A stretch of 64,000 bases of DNA from an uncultured Prevotellaceae bacterium (GTDB lineage: Bacteria > Bacteroidota > Bacteroidia > Bacteroidales > Muribaculaceae), in the NCBI GenBank assembly GCA_900541935.1, contig UQLZ01000004.1, positions 22,712 to 86,711 of the forward strand, in the 5' to 3' direction. The stretch's first letter is position 1. The number at the start of each line of letters is the position of its first letter. Of the stretch, positions 1 through 8,353 are shown piece after piece. A program made the translations under genes and the position numbers. The notes below the pieces were generated by a model. That model was not told where the DNA came from. It was given only the letters and a program-made list of their open reading frames with translations, and ran no database searches.

Positions 1-1
1 T

Positions 2-1501
2 CCGTCTCTTGGTCAACAGGCTATTGAATCAGGTATCTGGTCATTTGTAATTGCATTGGTAGCATTGATGCTATTTATGATTGCATTCTATGGCTTTACT
101 CCTGCGATGGTTGCTAACTGCTGCTTGATTATCAACCTGTTCTTTACTCTTGGTATTCTTGCTTCATTCCAGGCTGTATTGACGCTTTCTGGTATTGCCG
201 GTATCGTCCTTTCTCTTGGTATGGCTGTTGATGCTAACGTGTTGATTTTCGAAAGAACAAAAGAAGAACTTCGTGCTGGAAAGAATGTGAAGTCTGCTCT
301 TGCTGACGGTTACAAAAATGCATTCTCTGCAATCTTCGACTCTAACTTGACTTCTGTTATTACTGCAATTATCTTGCTTGTTTACGGTACAGGTCTTATT
401 AAGGGTTTTGCAACAACTTTGCTTATCAGCATTATCTGCTCATTCTATAGTGCAATTTTCTTGTCAAGACTTGCATTCGAGTGGTTGCTTACAAAACAAA
501 AATATCAGAACCTCAAGTTTACTACTAAATTCAGTGAGAATTTCTTGAAGGGTACACAAATCAACTTCCTTGGCCAACGCAAGAAAGCGTGGACAATTAT
601 TGCTGTTGTTATTGCAGTTGTTGTTGCTTCTTTCGTATTTAAGGGAATTGACAAGGGTATTGATTTCTCTGGCGGTAGAAACTATATCGTTCAATTTGAT
701 CACGATGTTAAGACTGCAGAAATTGCTGACCAGTTGGAACCTTTGTTCCCAGAATCTTCTCTTTCTGTAATTACTATTGATAACGATTCTAAAGTTCGTA
801 TCTCTACTAACTACAAGATTGCTGACGAAACTGAAGGCGTTGACGATGAGGTTATGCAATTGCTTTATAAGGGTCTTGCAAAAGAATTGAACGGAATGTC
901 TTATGATGATTTCAGTGTATCTAATGAAGAAGTAGGTGTTGTATTGACTGAAAAGGTTGGTCCAAGTATCGCTTCTGATATGACAACCGGTGCTGTTTGG
1001 GCTGTTTTGCTTTCTCTTATTGCAATCGCTCTTTACATCTTGTTGCGTTTCCGTGATATTTCATTCTCTGTTGGTGCGTTGGCTTCTTTGGCATTTACTT
1101 CATTCGTGATTATCGGTTTCTACTCTTTGTTCAGCGGAATCCTTCCGTTCTCAATGGAAATCGACCAATCTTTCATCGCCGCTATCCTTACTATAATCGG
1201 TTATGCAATTAACGATACAGTGGTTGTGTTTGACCGTGTTCGCGAAATGATTGGCCTCTATCCTAAATCTGATAGAGAAGAAATTATCAACAAGTCTTTG
1301 AATACGACTTTGACCCGTACAATTATGACTTCTGTAACAACAACTCTTGTGTTGCTCTGCATCTTCATCTTTGGTGGCGAAACAATCAGGAGTTTCACCT
1401 TCGCAATGTTGTTCGGTGTTATAATCGGTACTCTTTCTACTATATATGTTGCTACTCCGATTGCATTCGTAATGCAAAAGAGAAAAATTGCTAAAAAGTA
1501 A
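2..1501 (+). CDS. secDF: SecDF protein-export membrane protein, C-terminal part (5' end outside the window)
   Basis: Accessory subunit of the Sec translocon that uses the proton gradient to pull exported proteins across the inner membrane. The frame is open from the first bases of the window, so the gene starts upstream; a TTG at 56 is not the real start. The visible part holds the last membrane segments of the SecD half (motif GMAVDANVLIFER), a short linker, and a complete SecF half with its periplasmic domain (FSGGRNYIVQF) and the second membrane block (GYAINDTVVVFDRVRE). SecD and SecF are fused in one chain, as is usual in Bacteroidota. A strong terminator follows 28 bases after the stop. 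Confidence 0.96.
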   Translation, partial: PSLGQQAIESGIWSFVIALVALMLFMIAFYGFTPAMVANCCLIINLFFTLGILASFQAVLTLSGIAGIVLSLGMAVDANVLIFERTKEELRAGKNVKSALADGYKNAFSAIFDSNLTSVITAIILLVYGTGLIKGFATTLLISIICSFYSAIFLSRLAFEWLLTKQKYQNLKFTTKFSENFLKGTQINFLGQRKKAWTIIAVVIAVVVASFVFKGIDKGIDFSGGRNYIVQFDHDVKTAEIADQLEPLFPESSLSVITIDNDSKVRISTNYKIADETEGVDDEVMQLLYKGLAKELNGMSYDDFSVSNEEVGVVLTEKVGPSIASDMTTGAVWAVLLSLIAIALYILLRFRDISFSVGALASLAFTSFVIIGFYSLFSGILPFSMEIDQSFIAAILTIIGYAINDTVVVFDRVREMIGLYPKSDREEIINKSLNTTLTRTIMTSVTTTLVLLCIFIFGGETIRSFTFAMLFGVIIGTLSTIYVATPIAFVMQKRKIAKK

Positions 1502-1528
1502 CAAAGTAGTAAATCTACAATGACAAAT

Positions 1529-1561
1529 AAAAGGCAATATCTTCGGGTATTGCCTTTTTTT
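1529..1561 (+). terminator. Intrinsic terminator of secDF
   Basis: Stem AAAAGGCAATA / TATTGCCTTTT with a UUCG-containing loop, followed by more T residues. It closes the secDF transcript and isolates it from the RNA candidate downstream. Confidence 0.9.
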
Positions 1562-1638
1562 GTGCTCATTTTTGTTGCTGTGTAACAAATTTGTTTGTTA
1601 GTGAAGCAAATTTTATATAGTTTGTTTTGAGAATGGAC

Positions 1639-1646
1639 TACATTTG
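1639..1646 (+). promoter_or_regulatory. Promoter -7 element TACATTTG for the RNA candidate
   Basis: Perfect match to the Bacteroidota -7 consensus TAnnTTTG. No open reading frame begins downstream on this strand before the terminator at 1819-1860, so the promoter appears to serve a non-coding transcript starting near 1653. Confidence 0.55.
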
Positions 1647-1652
1647 CATTGT

Positions 1653-1858
1653 AAATATTAGGTATAAAAAGAGGTAATTGCAATCATTGTTCCTTATGTG
1701 TTTTAAAGTTAGGCTGAGTATTCTGAGATTTACTCGTTTTTACAATGGTTTTAGGTGGTTAATTGATATTAGGTAATTTGTTGTGAGATTGCTTCCTCTT
1801 ATAGGCGTTAAGAAAGGAAAGAACTGTGTCAATATTATTCGATGCAGTTCTTTTTATT
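1653..1858 (+). ncRNA. ssrS: Candidate 6S RNA (Bacteroidales-1 type)
   Basis: A stretch of about 205 bases with its own promoter box, no credible gene, and its own terminator (AAGAACTG at 1819-1826 pairing with CAGTTCTT at 1845-1852, then T-rich). The 5' part AAGAGG (1669-1674) and GCAATC (1680-1685) pairs with GATTGC (1787-1792) and CCTCTT (1795-1800), giving a long closing stem broken by a small internal loop. A hairpin GAGTA/TACTC (1716-1735) sits in the middle. One long rod with a large central opening, of this size, is the 6S layout; Bacteroidales-1 RNAs have been described as 6S homologues. The assignment is inferred from structure only, and another structured sRNA is possible. Confidence 0.5.
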
Positions 1859-1860
1859 TT
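1819..1860 (+). terminator. Intrinsic terminator of the RNA candidate
   Basis: Eight-base stem AAGAACTG/CAGTTCTT with an 18-base loop, followed by TTTTATTTT. No gene ends on the plus strand here other than the proposed RNA. Confidence 0.7.
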
Positions 1861-1950
1861 ATGATTGCAAGGATGGTATGATTTTGGAATTATTTAGTAA
1901 GAGGAATTGGTGTTTGCTGGTAAAACAGATGCGATTGCTTTATTTGTTGG

Positions 1951-2631
1951 CTAAGGCATAACTTTATAGTGCTGTTTAGCATGATTTCGGCTGCAGTAGT
2001 TAAAGTGCCACCATTCGGAAGGCAATGGTCTGAAACCTGCTTTTTTCATAACTTTTCTAAGCAATAGTCTGTTTTGCAGTTCTTTCTTGCTTATTTTTCC
2101 ACGTTTGACAAGAGCTTGTTCGTTTGTTATTCCTGCTTCATAGCCAAGGTGGTCAAATTCTGTTCCCATTGGCAGAGGGATGCCGTTTCCGTCAATAATG
2201 GTTATATCAACCGCGAGTCCGTAATTATGCAAGCCACCGCCACGTGCAGGGTTTGAAACGTATTTCTGTTTGTTTGTTCCCTTGACTTTGTCCCACATTC
2301 TTTTTTGAACGCTCATTGGGCGACCTGCGTCATATACTATCAATGAATATTCCGGTCTTTCGGCTTTTAGCAGTTTTTGTGCTTTCTTGAGGCAACGCAT
2401 TGCATCAGGATGCAGAAATGCCTCTTTTAGGTCACCGTAAAGCACTGTGCCTACGAAATTGTCTGCTGTAGTGTATTTCAAGTCTATAGGCATATCAGGA
2501 ATCTCTGTTTCGATATTTTGCCAGCCAAGGGATTGCATTTTTTGTGCAGTCTGGCTAAGTTGCTGGCAGTAGGCGGCAGTTGACCACATTAGCAAGAATG
2601 CTGCCAGTATCGGTTTTATTGATTTTGTCAT
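1951..2631 (-). CDS. D-alanyl-D-alanine dipeptidase, VanX/DdpX-like (M15 family)
   Basis: Zinc peptidase predicted to split D-Ala-D-Ala, a product of peptidoglycan turnover, in the periplasm. The 226-residue protein starts with a signal peptide ending near residue 22. It carries the M15 zinc-site pattern: H135 and D142 in GGGLHNYGLAVD, H209 in EWWHF with the catalytic E206, and R104 in DAGRP. Its length suits the VanX/DdpX family. It is a single-gene unit with its own promoter (TAATTTTG at 2655-2662, minus strand). The export signal and the other wall-salvage genes in this window favour a nutritional or recycling role over vancomycin resistance; no vanH or vanA is nearby. Confidence 0.88.
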   Translation of the reverse strand: MTKSIKPILAAFLLMWSTAAYCQQLSQTAQKMQSLGWQNIETEIPDMPIDLKYTTADNFVGTVLYGDLKEAFLHPDAMRCLKKAQKLLKAERPEYSLIVYDAGRPMSVQKRMWDKVKGTNKQKYVSNPARGGGLHNYGLAVDITIIDGNGIPLPMGTEFDHLGYEAGITNEQALVKRGKISKKELQNRLLLRKVMKKAGFRPLPSEWWHFNYCSRNHAKQHYKVMP

Positions 2632-2654
2632 TGTTAAAGGTGAGTTATATGCCG

Positions 2655-2662
2655 CAAAATTA
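2655..2662 (-). promoter_or_regulatory. Promoter -7 element TAATTTTG for the dipeptidase gene
   Basis: Perfect TAnnTTTG match on the minus strand, 23 bases before the ATG. It lies back to back with the weaker element at 2685-2692 on the other strand. Confidence 0.6.
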
Positions 2663-2684
2663 GTATAAATTCGGCATTTTGTTG

Positions 2685-2692
2685 TACCTTTA
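2685..2692 (+). promoter_or_regulatory. Probable -7 element TACCTTTA for the nitrilase gene
   Basis: Seven of eight bases match the TAnnTTTG pattern, 24 bases before the ATG at 2717. Confidence 0.4.
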
Positions 2693-2716
2693 TATTGTTT
2701 TAATATTAAGATAATT

Positions 2717-3487
2717 ATGAAAATAGGATTAGTTCAGCACAATATATTGTGGTCTGCCAAGCAGGCTAATTTGGAGAAGATTAGGAGTCTGATTGATTCG
2801 GCACCTGGTGCTGATGTATATGTCTTGCCGGAAATGTTTGCAACAGGCTTCTCGATGAAGCCTGAGCGGATTGCGGAGTCTTATCCTGGAGAAGTTGTTG
2901 CGTGGATGACCGATCTTGCCAGAGAAAAGTCTGCGGCAATTATAGGAAGCGTTTCCGTTGAGGAAGGAGGAAATTATTATAACCGTTTGATAATGGCAAA
3001 ACCCGATGGGGCGGTAGAATACTATGACAAGAGGCATCTTTTCTCTTTTGCAGGCGAAGACGGCAAGTACGCTTGCGGAAAAGAGCGGAAAGTTTTTGAG
3101 TTCCACGGTGTCAGGTTTTTGCCGTTGGTGTGCTATGATTTGCGTTTCCCTGTATGGTCGCGTAATCATTCCGATTATGATGTTGCGATATATGTTGCCA
3201 GTTGGCCTGACGAAAGAAAGTATGCTTGGCAAACATTGCTTCGTGCGAGGGCTATAGAAAACCAGTGCTATGTTCTTGGCGTCAACAGGGTAGGGTCAGA
3301 CCCCGTTTCGGTGTATTCTGGGTATAGTGTGGCATTGGGGCCTGATGGGATGCCGATTGCAGAGTGCGAACCAGGGAAAGAAGTTGCAGTAATTGCCGAT
3401 GTTGATATGGAAAAACTTGGTGAATATAGAAAGAAATACCCGTTTTTAAGAGATGCCGATTGGGATAAAGATGATTTTGTGTGGTAA
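2717..3487 (+). CDS. Carbon-nitrogen hydrolase, omega-amidase (YafV)-like
   Basis: Cytoplasmic nitrilase-superfamily amidase of 256 residues. The Glu-Lys-Cys triad is visible: E39 (LPEMFATGF), K105 (YDKRHLF) and C139 (VCYDLRFPVW). Sequence pattern and length suit the YafV/omega-amidase branch, which hydrolyses alpha-keto acid amides such as 2-oxoglutaramate and thereby repairs side products of transaminases. There is no signal peptide. The gene stands alone between a divergent promoter region and the promoter of the next gene. The substrate is inferred from the family. Confidence 0.85.
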   Translation: MKIGLVQHNILWSAKQANLEKIRSLIDSAPGADVYVLPEMFATGFSMKPERIAESYPGEVVAWMTDLAREKSAAIIGSVSVEEGGNYYNRLIMAKPDGAVEYYDKRHLFSFAGEDGKYACGKERKVFEFHGVRFLPLVCYDLRFPVWSRNHSDYDVAIYVASWPDERKYAWQTLLRARAIENQCYVLGVNRVGSDPVSVYSGYSVALGPDGMPIAECEPGKEVAVIADVDMEKLGEYRKKYPFLRDADWDKDDFVW

Positions 3488-3566
3488 GTGGCGAATAAAT
3501 AGAAAGAAAATTAGGTAAATAGATGAAAAATCAGATTAATTCTTTCAGAAAATGATTTTTATATAT

Positions 3567-3574
3567 TACCTTTG
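3567..3574 (+). promoter_or_regulatory. Promoter -7 element TACCTTTG for the TPR protein gene
   Basis: Perfect Bacteroidota -7 box 40 bases before the ATG at 3615. Confidence 0.65.
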
Positions 3575-3614
3575 TCGTTCGTGATAAATTAGGAAAATAA
3601 AAAACTAAAATAAA

Positions 3615-4298
3615 ATGGCAAAAGAAAGCAAAAAGCAAGAAACACGCACTTCAATCGATGAATTGAACGAGTCACTATCAGGCTTGGAGCAACGTGTTGA
3701 GCAAAACAAAAAATCTGTGATTTGGTACGCAGTAGCGTTATTGGTAGTTATTGGTCTTGGTCTAGGCTATTATTACGGCAAAAAGTCTGCTAAGGAAGAT
3801 GCAGGCGAAATGATTGGCAAGGCTGACATTGAACTTATGCAAGGCAACGATTCAGTAGCGTTAGCACAATATCAGGCAGTTGCAGCTGAGTACAGCAATG
3901 GGGTTGCTAACCGTGCAAATCTTAATGCTGCAATTCTTCTTTACCAAAAAGGTAACTATGAAGAGGCTTTGAAGGCTGTTGAAAACTATGATGTAGAAGA
4001 AGAACTTGTTGGTGCTGCTTCTCAATCATTGAAAGGTGACTGTCTTGTTAACTTGAAAAAGTATGACGAAGCAGTTGCTGCTTACGACGAGGCTATCTCT
4101 GTTGCTAACGGTAACGAACTTTATGCACCGGTATTCATGATGAAGAAAGCAACAGTTCTTAGCGCACAACAGAAATACTCAGATGCTGCTGCTATCTATC
4201 AAAATATCAAGGATAACTATAGCAAGTACGTTAATGCATACCGCGTAAACATTGACAAATACATTGACCGTGCAAACTATTTGGCTGGTAACAAGTAA
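3615..4298 (+). CDS. Membrane-anchored tetratricopeptide-repeat protein
   Basis: 227-residue protein with a charged N-terminus, one membrane segment at about residues 38-55 (VIWYAVALLVVIGLGLGYYYG) and a C-terminal part built of TPR-like helical pairs (for example GNYEEALKAVENY and KKYDEAVAAYDEAI). The topology suggests a cytoplasmic tail of about 37 residues and a periplasmic repeat domain, like the YfgM group that binds partners near the Sec translocon. It is a single gene with its own promoter and a strong terminator at 4319-4349. No enzyme function is suggested; the partner is unknown. Confidence 0.75.
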   Translation: MAKESKKQETRTSIDELNESLSGLEQRVEQNKKSVIWYAVALLVVIGLGLGYYYGKKSAKEDAGEMIGKADIELMQGNDSVALAQYQAVAAEYSNGVANRANLNAAILLYQKGNYEEALKAVENYDVEEELVGAASQSLKGDCLVNLKKYDEAVAAYDEAISVANGNELYAPVFMMKKATVLSAQQKYSDAAAIYQNIKDNYSKYVNAYRVNIDKYIDRANYLAGNK

Positions 4299-4318
4299 TA
4301 TTTGACAAAAATTCTATA

Positions 4319-4349
4319 ACAAGGGTTGTGCCAATGGTGCAACCCTTGT
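4319..4349 (+). terminator. Intrinsic terminator of the TPR gene
   Basis: Fourteen-pair stem ACAAGGGTTGTGCC / GGTGCAACCCTTGT (two G-U pairs) with loop AAT, then a T-rich tail. It shares the GGTTG...CAACC core seen in four other hairpins of this window. Confidence 0.85.
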
Positions 4350-4412
4350 CGCTTTTATATATGTTGTTGGAAAAAAAGCGGATAATTCTTTTGAATTGTA
4401 TTCGGATTAGAG

Positions 4413-4420
4413 TAATTTTG
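4413..4420 (+). promoter_or_regulatory. Promoter -7 element TAATTTTG for pyrG
   Basis: Perfect TAnnTTTG match 28 bases before the GTG start at 4449. Confidence 0.6.
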
Positions 4421-4448
4421 CAGAATAATTAATAAAATGCAGTAGATT

Positions 4449-6064
4449 GTGGAAACTAAGTACATTTTTGTGACCGGTGGAGTTGTTTCATCTCTCGGTA
4501 AAGGTATAATTTCGTCTTCGTTAGCAAGACTTTTGTTATCTCGCGGTTTTCGTGTGACAATTCAAAAGTTCGACCCCTACATCAACATAGACCCGGGTAC
4601 TCTAAACCCTTACGAGCATGGCGAATGCTATGTAACTGTTGATGGACATGAGGCAGACCTTGACTTAGGTCACTACGAACGTTTCACAAACGTTAATACA
4701 ACTCGAGCAAACAATATCACAACCGGTAGAATCTACCAAAGCGTTATCGACAAAGAGCGTGCGGTGATTACCTTGGCAAGACTGTACAGATTGTGCCGCA
4801 CATCACTGATGAAATCAAGAGAAACGTTAAGTTGCTTGGTAATACTGGCAAGTTTGATTTTGTTATCACTGAAATCGGTGGTACTGTTGGTGACATTGAG
4901 TCGCTTCCGTTCCTTGAATCAATGCGTCAATTGAAGTGGGAGTTGGGAAGCAACTGTATTTGCATTCACCTTACTTACGTTCCGTTTATCCAGGCGGCTA
5001 AGGAGTTGAAGACAAAACCTACTCAGCACTCCGTTAAGAAATTGCAGGAAGTTGGTATCCAGCCAGACGTTCTGATTCTTAGAACAGAGAAGGATATTCC
5101 TGTCTCAATGCGTCGTAAGGTTGCGCTGTTCTGTAATGTTTCACCAGATGCTGTTATCCAGTCAATCGACGTTCCTTCTATCTATGAAGTGCCAATGACT
5201 ATGCATGCTCAGCACCTTGATGAAATCGTTTTGAGAAAGACAAATACTCCATTCGAGGGCGAGCCTAACATGACTCAATGGACTTCTTTCCTTGACAAGA
5301 TGAAAAATGCTCAGGAAGTTGTTAATATCGGTCTTGTTGGTAAGTATGTTGAGTTGCAAGATGCTTATAAGTCAATCAATGAGTCATTGTTCCAGGCTGC
5401 TACTTACTCTAACTGCAAGTTGAATCTAAAATATATTCACTCTGAAAAGGTTAACGACGGTAATGTTGCTGAAATGCTTGCTGGAATGGATGGTATCCTT
5501 ATTGCCCCAGGCTTTGGCCAGAGAGGTATTGAAGGTAAGTTCTCTGCAATCAAGTATTGTCGTGAAAATGATATCCCAACATTCGGTATCTGTTTGGGTA
5601 TGCAATGTATGGTTATTGAATTTGCACGCAATGTGCTGGGATTGAAAGATGCAAACAGCACCGAGATGGACCCGCAAGCAAAGGAAAACGTTATCGACCT
5701 TATGGAGGAGCAAAAGAGCATTTCCAATATGGGCGGAACTATGCGTCTTGGTTCTTACGACTGTGTGCTTCGTGAGGGTTCTAAGGCTGCTCAAGCATAC
5801 GGTTCAACTAAAATCAGTGAGCGTCACCGCCACAGATTCGAGTTTAACGACGAATATCGCAGTCAGTTTGAGGCTGCCGGCATGGCATGCGTTGGTGAAA
5901 ATCCTGAAACTCATTTGGTGGAAGTCGTTGAAATACCAGAAAAGAAATGGTTTATAGGAACGCAATATCATCCGGAATATAGCAGTACTGTGCTTGAGCC
6001 AAACCCGATTTTCATCAGTTTCATTAAGGCTGCAATAGAAAATCACGAGAAAAATAATAACTAA
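4449..6064 (+). pseudogene. pyrG: CTP synthase, frameshifted in the sequence as given
   Basis: CTP synthase makes CTP from UTP, ATP and glutamine. The N-terminal synthase domain begins at a GTG (4449) with the P-loop region [10 protein letters not shown]. It continues in a second frame from about 4762 and ends with a complete class I glutamine amidotransferase domain (nucleophile motif FGICLGMQC; His/Glu in YHPEY). The frames join at 4760/4761: the family normally reads KERRGDYLGKT here, but one base is missing between CGT (4758-4760) and the following GC GGT. Restoring one base gives a protein of about 538 residues, the usual length. Everything else is intact. pyrG is normally essential, so a sequencing or assembly error is more likely than true loss. 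Confidence 0.93.
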
Positions 6065-6081
6065 TAATATAACTAATTTTA

Positions 6082-8166
6082 ATGGACAAAAACACCATCC
6101 TCGGTTTGCTTCTTATGGGAGCGGTGATTTTCGGCTTTACTTGGCTGAATGCACCAGATGAATCACAAGTCAGCAAATCGAACGAAGAAGTTTCAAAAGA
6201 AAAATCGTCAGAAATGTCCTTGGTTGGAGACAGTATCTCTGCAAAGGAATGGTCTAATATTGTGGCTGTTGTTAAGCAGTATGGAAAGCAAACTGACAAT
6301 GGAGAGGTAACGCTTGCTAATGAAAACGTTAATTTGACAGTTGCTGGAGATGAGCTGAAAGGCTCTGTTGCTTGCGGTGATACTGTGTTTGCTGTTGATG
6401 ACTTGAAAAAGGTTGCAGCTCCCGATTCTCGGTTGATTACAAATGCCGCACTTGCTAACCTTAGAACGGCTGTTTCATCGTTTACAAAGTATTCAAATTT
6501 TGTGAAGTTTGTTTCTGGTGACAGTACTACAGTGAAGTTGAAAAACAATTTGCTCGATATTGATATTGCTACAAAGGGCGGTATGATTTCTCGTGTGGAA
6601 TTGTTGAACTATACTGCATACTCTAACGGCAAAAACGGTCCGGCTGTGTTGTTTGAAAACAATAACAATTCATACAGTTTTGTGCTTAATACACATACTC
6701 AAAGATATGACACTAAGGACTTCTATTTTACTCCGATTGTTGAAAACGATTCAACAGTCTTGATGAAATTGGAGTTTGAAAAGTCTGTTTCTTTCGGTAT
6801 CCGTTATACATTGCCTAACGACAGCTATAAGGTTAGAATGGAAGTTGTTCAGCAAAATATGGACGCTATCATCCCAACAAATATAGCAAATATGGACTTC
6901 CAATGGAGCCAGATGGTTCAACGCCACGAAAGAGGTGAGATGTTTGAGGAGCGTAATTCTGCTCTATATTACAAATATCTTGGCGGAGATACTGACTACT
7001 TGAGTGAAACAAGTTCTGACAATGAGGATATTGAGGACAAGTTGAAATGGGTGGCATTTAAGGACCAGTTCTTCTCTTGTGTGCTTATCGCTGATTCTTA
7101 CTTCTTGGGAACTAACGAGTTGTCGAGCAAGGTTATTGATAAGGAGAGCCCGCTTCATAAGAACTACATGAAGGACCTTTCTGTTTCTTCACAATTGGAT
7201 TACAGTTCTTCAAATCCAAAGCCTGCTGCATTTACTTTCTTCTTTGGTCCTAACGAGTACAAACTCCTTGACAAGTATTCAGAAGTTGCAAATGATGAGA
7301 ATCTTGAGTTGACTCGCTTGATTCCTCTCGGTTGGAGTATGTTCCGTTGGATTAATACTATTATCATTATTCCAATTTTCAACTTCCTTGGAACATTGGA
7401 TTTGAACTATGGTATTATCATCTTGATTCTAACATTCTTCATCAAGTTGATACTTTTCCCGTTGACATATAAGAGTTATTCATCGCAAGCGAAGATGCGT
7501 GTGCTCGCCCCGGATATCAAGGCTATCAATGACAAGTATCCAGGCCAGGAGAATGCTTTGAAGCGTCAGCAAAAGACAATGGAACTTTACAATCAGGCAG
7601 GTGCGAACCCGATGAGCGGATGTTTGCCAATGTTGTTGCAAATGCCAATCCTCATTGCAATGTTCTCATTCTTCCCGTCTTGTATTGAGTTGAGAGGAGA
7701 ATCATTCCTTTGGGCTGATGACTTGTCTGCTCCAGACATTATCTTCTCTTGGGATGCTCACATTCCGTTTATCTCAACATTCTTCGGCAACCATATCAGT
7801 TTGTTCTGCCTGTTGATGACTGCTGTTAACATTATCTACACATATATCAATATGCAGTCTAACCCGTCAAACAATTCAATGCCGGGTATGAAGTGGATGA
7901 TGTATCTGATGCCGGTTATGTTCCTTGTGTTCTTCAATAACTATGCTGCTGGTCTTAGTTACTATTACTTCTTGTCATTGTTGATTACAATTGCACAAAC
8001 TTACGCATTCCGTTTCATCATCAAGGAAGACAAGGTTAGAGCGAAGATGGCTGAAAACGCTAAGAAACCGAAAAAGAAAAGCGGTTTTATGGCGCGTCTT
8101 GAAGAAGCACAACGCCAAGCACAGGCTGCTCAACGCGAACAAGAAAAACGCAGAAATAAAAAATAA
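6082..8166 (+). CDS. yidC: Membrane protein insertase YidC
   Basis: Inserts and folds inner-membrane proteins, alone or with SecYEG. The 694-residue chain has an N-terminal membrane anchor (residues 5-22), a large periplasmic beta domain (about 100-400), and the conserved Oxa1/YidC membrane core from about residue 430. In the core are visible LDLNYGIIILILTFFIKLILF, the cytoplasmic hairpin with PGQENALKRQQ, and NPMSGCLPMLLQMPI. The lysine-rich C-terminal tail is typical for ribosome contact. It starts 17 bases after pyrG and may share its transcript. A terminator follows at 8187-8217. Confidence 0.97.
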   Translation: MDKNTILGLLLMGAVIFGFTWLNAPDESQVSKSNEEVSKEKSSEMSLVGDSISAKEWSNIVAVVKQYGKQTDNGEVTLANENVNLTVAGDELKGSVACGDTVFAVDDLKKVAAPDSRLITNAALANLRTAVSSFTKYSNFVKFVSGDSTTVKLKNNLLDIDIATKGGMISRVELLNYTAYSNGKNGPAVLFENNNNSYSFVLNTHTQRYDTKDFYFTPIVENDSTVLMKLEFEKSVSFGIRYTLPNDSYKVRMEVVQQNMDAIIPTNIANMDFQWSQMVQRHERGEMFEERNSALYYKYLGGDTDYLSETSSDNEDIEDKLKWVAFKDQFFSCVLIADSYFLGTNELSSKVIDKESPLHKNYMKDLSVSSQLDYSSSNPKPAAFTFFFGPNEYKLLDKYSEVANDENLELTRLIPLGWSMFRWINTIIIIPIFNFLGTLDLNYGIIILILTFFIKLILFPLTYKSYSSQAKMRVLAPDIKAINDKYPGQENALKRQQKTMELYNQAGANPMSGCLPMLLQMPILIAMFSFFPSCIELRGESFLWADDLSAPDIIFSWDAHIPFISTFFGNHISLFCLLMTAVNIIYTYINMQSNPSNNSMPGMKWMMYLMPVMFLVFFNNYAAGLSYYYFLSLLITIAQTYAFRFIIKEDKVRAKMAENAKKPKKKSGFMARLEEAQRQAQAAQREQEKRRNKK

Positions 8167-8186
8167 AATCTCGCTACAACTATTCG

Positions 8187-8217
8187 AAAAAGGCTCACTG
8201 CGGTGAGCCTTTTTCGG
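8187..8217 (+). terminator. Intrinsic terminator of yidC
   Basis: Stem AAAAAGGCTCAC / GTGAGCCTTTTT with a four-base loop (TGCG). It ends the pyrG-yidC unit before the export operon. Confidence 0.9.
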
Positions 8218-8353
8218 TTTTTAAAGTGATGAAATTTCGGAAGTTTATGCGATGTTTTGGGTGATTGGTCGTTTTTGATTGTCTGTTAGTTTGATTGTGA
8301 CGAAATATCGAACAATTATGCGAACTTTGCGTTATAAAATAAATTCATCTATA

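Noticed and set aside
1951..2631. Vancomycin resistance cluster (VanX)
   Set aside because: Only the dipeptidase is present, it is exported, and no vanHA or vanRS genes accompany it; a turnover role fits better.
4750..4780. Programmed ribosomal frameshift in pyrG
   Set aside because: No slippery heptamer or stimulatory hairpin is visible, and CTP synthases are not known to use frameshifting.
8279..8353. N-terminal extension of the TolC-family protein from a TTG
   Set aside because: The ATG at 8354 gives a normal signal peptide; the extension would place 25 extra residues before it.
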